Below are positions 39,603 through 42,844 of a stretch of 42,844 bases of DNA, piece by piece. The position numbers and the translations under genes are program-made. The notes beneath the pieces were generated by a model. It saw nothing but the letters and a program-made list of their open reading frames with translations. It searched no databases and was not told the origin of the DNA. This DNA comes from Oscillospiraceae bacterium. GTDB taxonomy: Bacteria; Bacillota; Clostridia; Oscillospirales; Acutalibacteraceae. Numbering within the stretch: position 1 is the stretch's first letter; each line of letters begins with the position of its first letter. The DNA is taken from NCBI GenBank assembly GCA_015065925.1, contig SVPL01000016.1:1-42844 (forward strand), given 5' to 3'.

Positions 39603-40469
39603 ATGATTAAATTTAAAAAAAGGAGCAGAAACGCAGTTAAAAGAAGCATATTAGATTATATCTTTTTTCTTGCGGGTTCTGCTCTTTATGCTTTTGGATT
39701 TGTTTTTTTCATCGAGCCTAACAATATTTCTCCCGGTGGATTTACAGGTATCGCAGCTATAATTAACTATCTGTTTGATTTGCCTACGGGAGCAGTTTTG
39801 TTTTGTCTTAATATACCCGTTTTGCTTTTAGGACTCAAAAAAATGGGGGGTAAATTTGTAATTAAAACACTTTTCATAATTAGTGTTATATCTGTTTTAA
39901 TAGATTTTTTCAGTGCTTTACTTCCTGCCTTCCACGGAGATAGACTTATAGCGGCTATATTTGGAGGAGCCCTTTCGGGGTTTGGACTTTCTCTTGTTAT
40001 GTTACGAGGAGCTACAACGGGTGGAATTGATATTATTGCCGTTGCCCTAAAGCAAAAATTCCCATTTCTTGGAATTGGTAGATTGGTTTTGATTTTAGAT
40101 AGCATAATAATAACTCTGGCGGCAATTTGTTACAAGGAAATTGAATCCGCTCTTTTTGCGGTTGTTGCCATATTTATTTCGGGTAATTTGCTTGATGCTA
40201 TGCTTTATGGCTCCGATAAAGGCAGACTTATTTTTATTGTAACAAATAAGGGAAGCCAAGTATCAAAAGCCATATTTGAAAACCTTAATAGGGGAGTCAC
40301 CATATTACCATCATATGGCGCCTTTGAAAACAAAAGCAATGAAACCCTTATTTGCGCACTTAAGGTTAACGAGGTTGATAATGCTCTAAAAACAGTTTCT
40401 GTTACCGATCCTAACGCCTTTACAGTGGTTACGGTTACGGGCGGAATTTTCGGGCGAGGGTTTAAATAA
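39603..40469 (+). CDS. YitT-family (DUF161/DUF2179) membrane protein
   Basis: 288 residues from the ATG at 39603, 5 nt after GAGGTGG; the GTG at 39594 lies inside that site. Five or six membrane helices in the first 200 residues (FIEPNNISPGGFTGIAAIIN is the family signature, also MLRGATTGGIDIIAV). A soluble C-terminal DUF2179 domain follows (GVTILPSYGAFENKSNETLI, DPNAFTVVTVTGGIFGRGF). Function of the family is unknown; transport is assumed. Confidence 0.85.
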   Translation: MIKFKKRSRNAVKRSILDYIFFLAGSALYAFGFVFFIEPNNISPGGFTGIAAIINYLFDLPTGAVLFCLNIPVLLLGLKKMGGKFVIKTLFIISVISVLIDFFSALLPAFHGDRLIAAIFGGALSGFGLSLVMLRGATTGGIDIIAVALKQKFPFLGIGRLVLILDSIIITLAAICYKEIESALFAVVAIFISGNLLDAMLYGSDKGRLIFIVTNKGSQVSKAIFENLNRGVTILPSYGAFENKSNETLICALKVNEVDNALKTVSVTDPNAFTVVTVTGGIFGRGFK

Positions 40470-40490
40470 TCGAATTTAGTTTATTTATAT

Positions 40491-40523
40491 TTAAAAACAA
40501 GCCACCGTGTATTATACGGCGGC
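40491..40523 (-). terminator. Terminator of the Asn/Gln-rich microprotein gene (possibly bidirectional)
   Basis: GCCACCGTGTA and TATACGGCGGC pair with one mismatch and one wobble. In minus-strand sense the hairpin is followed by TTGTTTTT. It also lies after the yitT-like gene. Confidence 0.65.
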
Positions 40524-40546
40524 TCATAATTGTTATTTGAATTTAA

Positions 40547-40660
40547 TTAGTTGTTGTTCTTTTTTTGCTGATTATTTTTGTTCTGATCGTTGTTTTTGTT
40601 TTGATTATTGTTCTGATTATTATTCTGGTTATTCTTATTCTGGTTATTATTCTTATCCAT
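40547..40660 (-). CDS. 37-residue Asn/Gln/Lys-rich microprotein
   Basis: ATG at 40660 with AAGGGTGGTG about 8 nt upstream and stop TAA at 40547. The product consists almost only of Asn (about 22), Gln (about 8) and Lys (about 5) with two Asp after the Met; it starts MDKNNNQNKNNQNNNQ and ends QQKKNNN. The codons for Asn and Gln vary (AAT/AAC, CAG/CAA), so it is not simply a DNA repeat. The ribosome binding site and the own terminator suggest a real gene. Such polar low-complexity microproteins occur in Clostridia without known function; a spore or desiccation-type role is only a guess. Confidence 0.55.
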   Translation of the reverse strand: MDKNNNQNKNNQNNNQNNNQNKNNDQNKNNQQKKNNN

Positions 40661-40732
40661 TAGAATTCACCACCCTTCAAGGTTATTTTTAACTTTTTGG
40701 GTGTAAATATACAAGGTTAGGAGAGGTTTTTT

Positions 40733-42070
40733 ATGAATACTGTTTTTAAACAAAGAACCTGTGATTTGCTAGGATGGTCAAATGAAATTTTTGATGAAAT
40801 TTTTGCCGAAAAACCCTTTCGTGCAATCCGCGTAAATCCTCTTAAAGCAAATTTTAATACAGTTCAGTCAAATTTTAATTTTGAACTAAAAAACACTCCT
40901 TTTTATAAGGATTCATATTACATACCAAAAGATTTTGAGGGTGTAGGCAATTTACCCTTGCACCACGCGGGTGGATTTTATGTTCAGGAGCCCTCGGCTT
41001 CTTCGGTGCTTGCGGTAATTGATGCTAAATCGGGTGAAAAAATTCTTGATTTATGCGCCGCGCCCGGCGGTAAATCTACAGGTATTGCTGCGGGGCTTAA
41101 TGGCGAAGGACTTTTGTGGTCTAATGAATTTGTTAGGTCAAGAGCCTCTGTTTTGCTTTCTAATATTGAAAGAATGGGTATTTCAAATGCCGTAGTATCA
41201 TCACTTTCTGCGGATTATTTATGTAATGCTCTTGAAGGTTTTTTTGACGCTGTGGTGGTAGATGCACCTTGTTCGGGCGAGGGGATGTGGCGACACAACG
41301 ATCAGGTTGAAAAGCAATGGAGCGAGGAATATGTTTTAAAATGCGCCCGTCTTCAAAAGGAAATTCTTTTATCAGCGGCAAATGCGGTAAGGTGTGGCGG
41401 AAGACTTATTTACAGCACCTGTACCTTCGCAAAAGAGGAAAACGAGGATAATGTTGCTTGGTTTTTAGAAAATAATTCCGATTTTACTCTTGAAAAAATA
41501 AATGCAGATTTCGGTATAAAAGGACTTTCAGGCAATGCGGAAATTGATGATAAAGTTCGAAGAATTATTCCTATAAACGGGGGAGAAGGGCATTTTGTGG
41601 CGCTATTCAGAAAAAAAGGCGAAGCAATAGCCTTAAATTTCTGCTTTGAGGAAAACATTTCTAAAGAAAGTAAAAGGATAGTTACTGAATTTTTAAATGA
41701 TAATTTTAATGAGCTGCCTGAGGGGATATTGTTTGAGAAGAATAATCTCATATACCTTGCGCCGATAAATGCGCCGCAAATTAAAGGGGATATTTTGCGG
41801 TACGGACTTCTTGTTGGTGAAATGCGCAAAAACAGGCTGGAACCCGCCCACGCTCTGTTTGCCGCCGCAAATGTGAAGCCAAAAAGAATTTTGAATTTAC
41901 CCCTTGATGATGAGAGAGTTTATAAATTTTTAAAGGGTGAGGAAATTTACACAGATGGGGAAAATGGATATACGGCAGTTTGGGTAGAAGGGGTTTCCCT
42001 TGGATTTGGGAAATGTTCAAACAGTCGTCTTACTAACCGCTATCCTAAAGGACTTAGAATTTTAAAGTAA
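40733..42070 (+). CDS. rsmF: RsmF/NOL1-NOP2-Sun rRNA (cytosine-C5)-methyltransferase
   Basis: 445 residues. SAM-binding ILDLCAAPGGKSTGIAA, motif IV VVDAPCSGEGMWRH and motif VI IYSTCTFAKEENE carry the two Cys used for catalysis and release in RNA m5C methyltransferases. VQEPSASSVLAV lies before them. The C-terminal third (LRYGLLVGEMRKNRLEPAHA and following) is the RsmF-type RNA-binding extension. Target likely a 16S rRNA cytosine; which one is not clear. Ribosome binding site TAGGAGAGG. Confidence 0.9.
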   Translation: MNTVFKQRTCDLLGWSNEIFDEIFAEKPFRAIRVNPLKANFNTVQSNFNFELKNTPFYKDSYYIPKDFEGVGNLPLHHAGGFYVQEPSASSVLAVIDAKSGEKILDLCAAPGGKSTGIAAGLNGEGLLWSNEFVRSRASVLLSNIERMGISNAVVSSLSADYLCNALEGFFDAVVVDAPCSGEGMWRHNDQVEKQWSEEYVLKCARLQKEILLSAANAVRCGGRLIYSTCTFAKEENEDNVAWFLENNSDFTLEKINADFGIKGLSGNAEIDDKVRRIIPINGGEGHFVALFRKKGEAIALNFCFEENISKESKRIVTEFLNDNFNELPEGILFEKNNLIYLAPINAPQIKGDILRYGLLVGEMRKNRLEPAHALFAAANVKPKRILNLPLDDERVYKFLKGEEIYTDGENGYTAVWVEGVSLGFGKCSNSRLTNRYPKGLRILK

Positions 42071-42110
42071 TTGTACGAAGTGATAAATTCTTATTTAAGG
42101 AACAAAAAAG

Positions 42111-42170
42111 CCTTCCCCTTGACGGGGAAGGTCAGACCGCTGACAAAGGTAAGTCGGCGGTCATTTTTTT
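42111..42170 (+). terminator. Two hairpins and T-tract after rsmF
   Basis: First hairpin CCTTCCCC/GGGGAAGG (42111-42131), then GACCGCTGAC/GTCGGCGGTC (42135-42162, one wobble) followed by seven T. The second is a good terminator. The GC-rich first arm is similar in flavour to the DUF559 inverted repeats but not a copy. Confidence 0.75.
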
Positions 42171-42211
42171 GTAAAACAACGCATAAAACTAGTGCAAAAA
42201 GCGTCAAAATG

Positions 42212-42220
42212 TGGTATAAT
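42212..42220 (+). promoter_or_regulatory. Extended -10 promoter of the transposase remnant
   Basis: TGGTATAAT gives a consensus extended -10 (TATAAT at 42215-42220); the -35 is weak (GTGCAA). Confidence 0.4.
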
Positions 42221-42256
42221 AAAAGCAAAGAAAAACCGCATAAAAAGAGGGATTAA

Positions 42257-42355
42257 ATGCTAAAACCATCCACATCAAGACAGTCAAAATTAGAGCTTGC
42301 ATACATAGAAAATTTAGTACCTGAGGACCATCTTTTAAGGAAAATAGATAAATAA
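42257..42355 (+). pseudogene. N-terminal remnant of an IS1182-type transposase
   Basis: ATG at 42257 gives a 32-residue frame beginning MLKPSTSRQSKLELAYIENL and continuing to VPEDHLLRKIDK before a TAA. This matches the start of IS1182-family transposases (pattern F/LE-V-IE-LVP-DHLLRKID). The rest, including the DDE catalytic core, is missing: a minus-strand oxidoreductase gene begins 20 bp later. The element is dead. Confidence 0.65.
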
Positions 42356-42375
42356 TCAACTAAACACAAGTTCAA

Positions 42376-42844
42376 TTAAGACCACAAAACTTCCCAATCT
42401 TCAGGCGGTTCGCCCAAATCCGGTACATCTATTGCAACACCGCCTTGCAAAGCTGACTCGTGTGCTAATAATCCCGGAATATTATATCTTGCAACCTGCC
42501 AAATATTAGTGGGAGAAAGTTTTCCGGTTTCCACCGCTCTGCAAAAATCATCTATCAAGAAATGATGCGTACCATTATGCCCGTTTCTTATTCCCTTAAA
42601 TTCTTCGGGCAAACGTTCTACAGGTTGAATTGGAACGGTATCATAGAAGTCTGCTCCATCTGCAATCTTTTGAATTGTATCTGCATAATCAGAATAAAGC
42701 ACATCAGAAATACATTTAGGTTGTAGTTCCTTAGTTACATCTTCCATAATTACTTTTCCGGGACGTTCAGGGTCCCAATGAGCCAAACTATGATGTGCAA
42801 CAGAAAATTCATAACCGCCATCAGTTCCATAATACTGAGAAATA
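42376..42844 (-). CDS. C-terminal part of a second Gfo/Idh/MocA-family oxidoreductase (5' end outside window)
   Basis: The minus-strand frame is open to the right edge; about 155 residues are visible. Landmarks are YYGTDGGYEFSVAHHS, MAHWDPERPG-like LAHWDPERPGKV, RNGHNGTHHFLIDDFCRAVE and the family ending SALQGGVAIDVPDLGEPP. The pattern fits the C-terminal beta-sheet domain of Gfo/Idh/MocA proteins, including those acting on glycans. The Rossmann domain is outside the window, so cofactor and substrate cannot be judged. Confidence 0.75.
   Translation of the reverse strand, partial: ISQYYGTDGGYEFSVAHHSLAHWDPERPGKVIMEDVTKELQPKCISDVLYSDYADTIQKIADGADFYDTVPIQPVERLPEEFKGIRNGHNGTHHFLIDDFCRAVETGKLSPTNIWQVARYNIPGLLAHESALQGGVAIDVPDLGEPPEDWEVLWS

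Overview
The window looks like chromosome from a low-GC, Gram-positive anaerobe of the class Clostridia, probably an uncultured gut member of the Oscillospirales/Ruminococcaceae. The evidence is the dcw gene order (mraZ-rsmH-ftsL-PBP-murE-mraY-ftsW-murG-murA-divIB-ftsZ, without ftsA), a MurE with the DNPR motif typical of meso-diaminopimelate-adding enzymes, the rplU-prp-rpmA-obgE order with a cleavable L27 extension (a Firmicutes trait), strong purine-rich ribosome binding sites, and a cohesin-like secreted protein. The taxonomic placement is inference; there is no rRNA here.

Layout. 1-5,000: the end of a probable GH20-type glycosidase, a membrane-anchored NlpC/P60-like + SpaA-like surface protein, and a probable operon of an uncharacterised TIM-barrel-like protein with two EamA transporters. 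5,000-12,000: mostly minus-strand metabolic and transport genes (Gfo/Idh/MocA oxidoreductase, ABC exporter, NSS symporter, sugar-phosphate-isomerase-like enzyme). Two regulators face a divergent partner: an XRE repressor opposite a TM2-like membrane protein, and an AraC regulator opposite the isomerase. 12,000-24,700: the division and wall cluster, with its own promoter and MraZ-type repeats, ending in ftsZ and a strong terminator. 24,800-27,800: small membrane proteins, a PAP2 phosphatase, a RelQ-like alarmone synthetase and a decayed DUF4160/DUF2442 pair.

28,000-34,300 is the accessory region of most interest. After a probably highly expressed secreted cohesin-like protein comes a 39-residue precursor-like peptide, a SPASM radical SAM enzyme, an HPr-kinase-like P-loop protein, an ATP-grasp enzyme of the sugar-transfer-associated type, a PqqD-like (RRE) protein and an S26 signal-peptidase-like protein without a clear membrane anchor. 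I read this as a RiPP-type peptide modification system whose chemistry I cannot assign. It is interrupted by a 481-bp unit made of a DUF559 (Vsr-like) nuclease gene between long structured inverted repeats.

34,300-42,844: TraX-like protein, MgtE magnesium transporter with a 29-codon leader ORF and an RBS-sequestering hairpin, the ribosomal protein and Obg operon with an L21-type leader, mini-RNase III, a YitT protein, a 37-residue Asn/Gln-rich microprotein, an RsmF-type rRNA methyltransferase, an IS1182-type transposase remnant, and the C-terminal part of a second Gfo/Idh/MocA oxidoreductase running off the end.

Promoters were called by eye as -35/-10 boxes with 16-17 bp spacing, and terminators as hairpins with T-tracts. 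Family names come from motif recognition, not from database searches.
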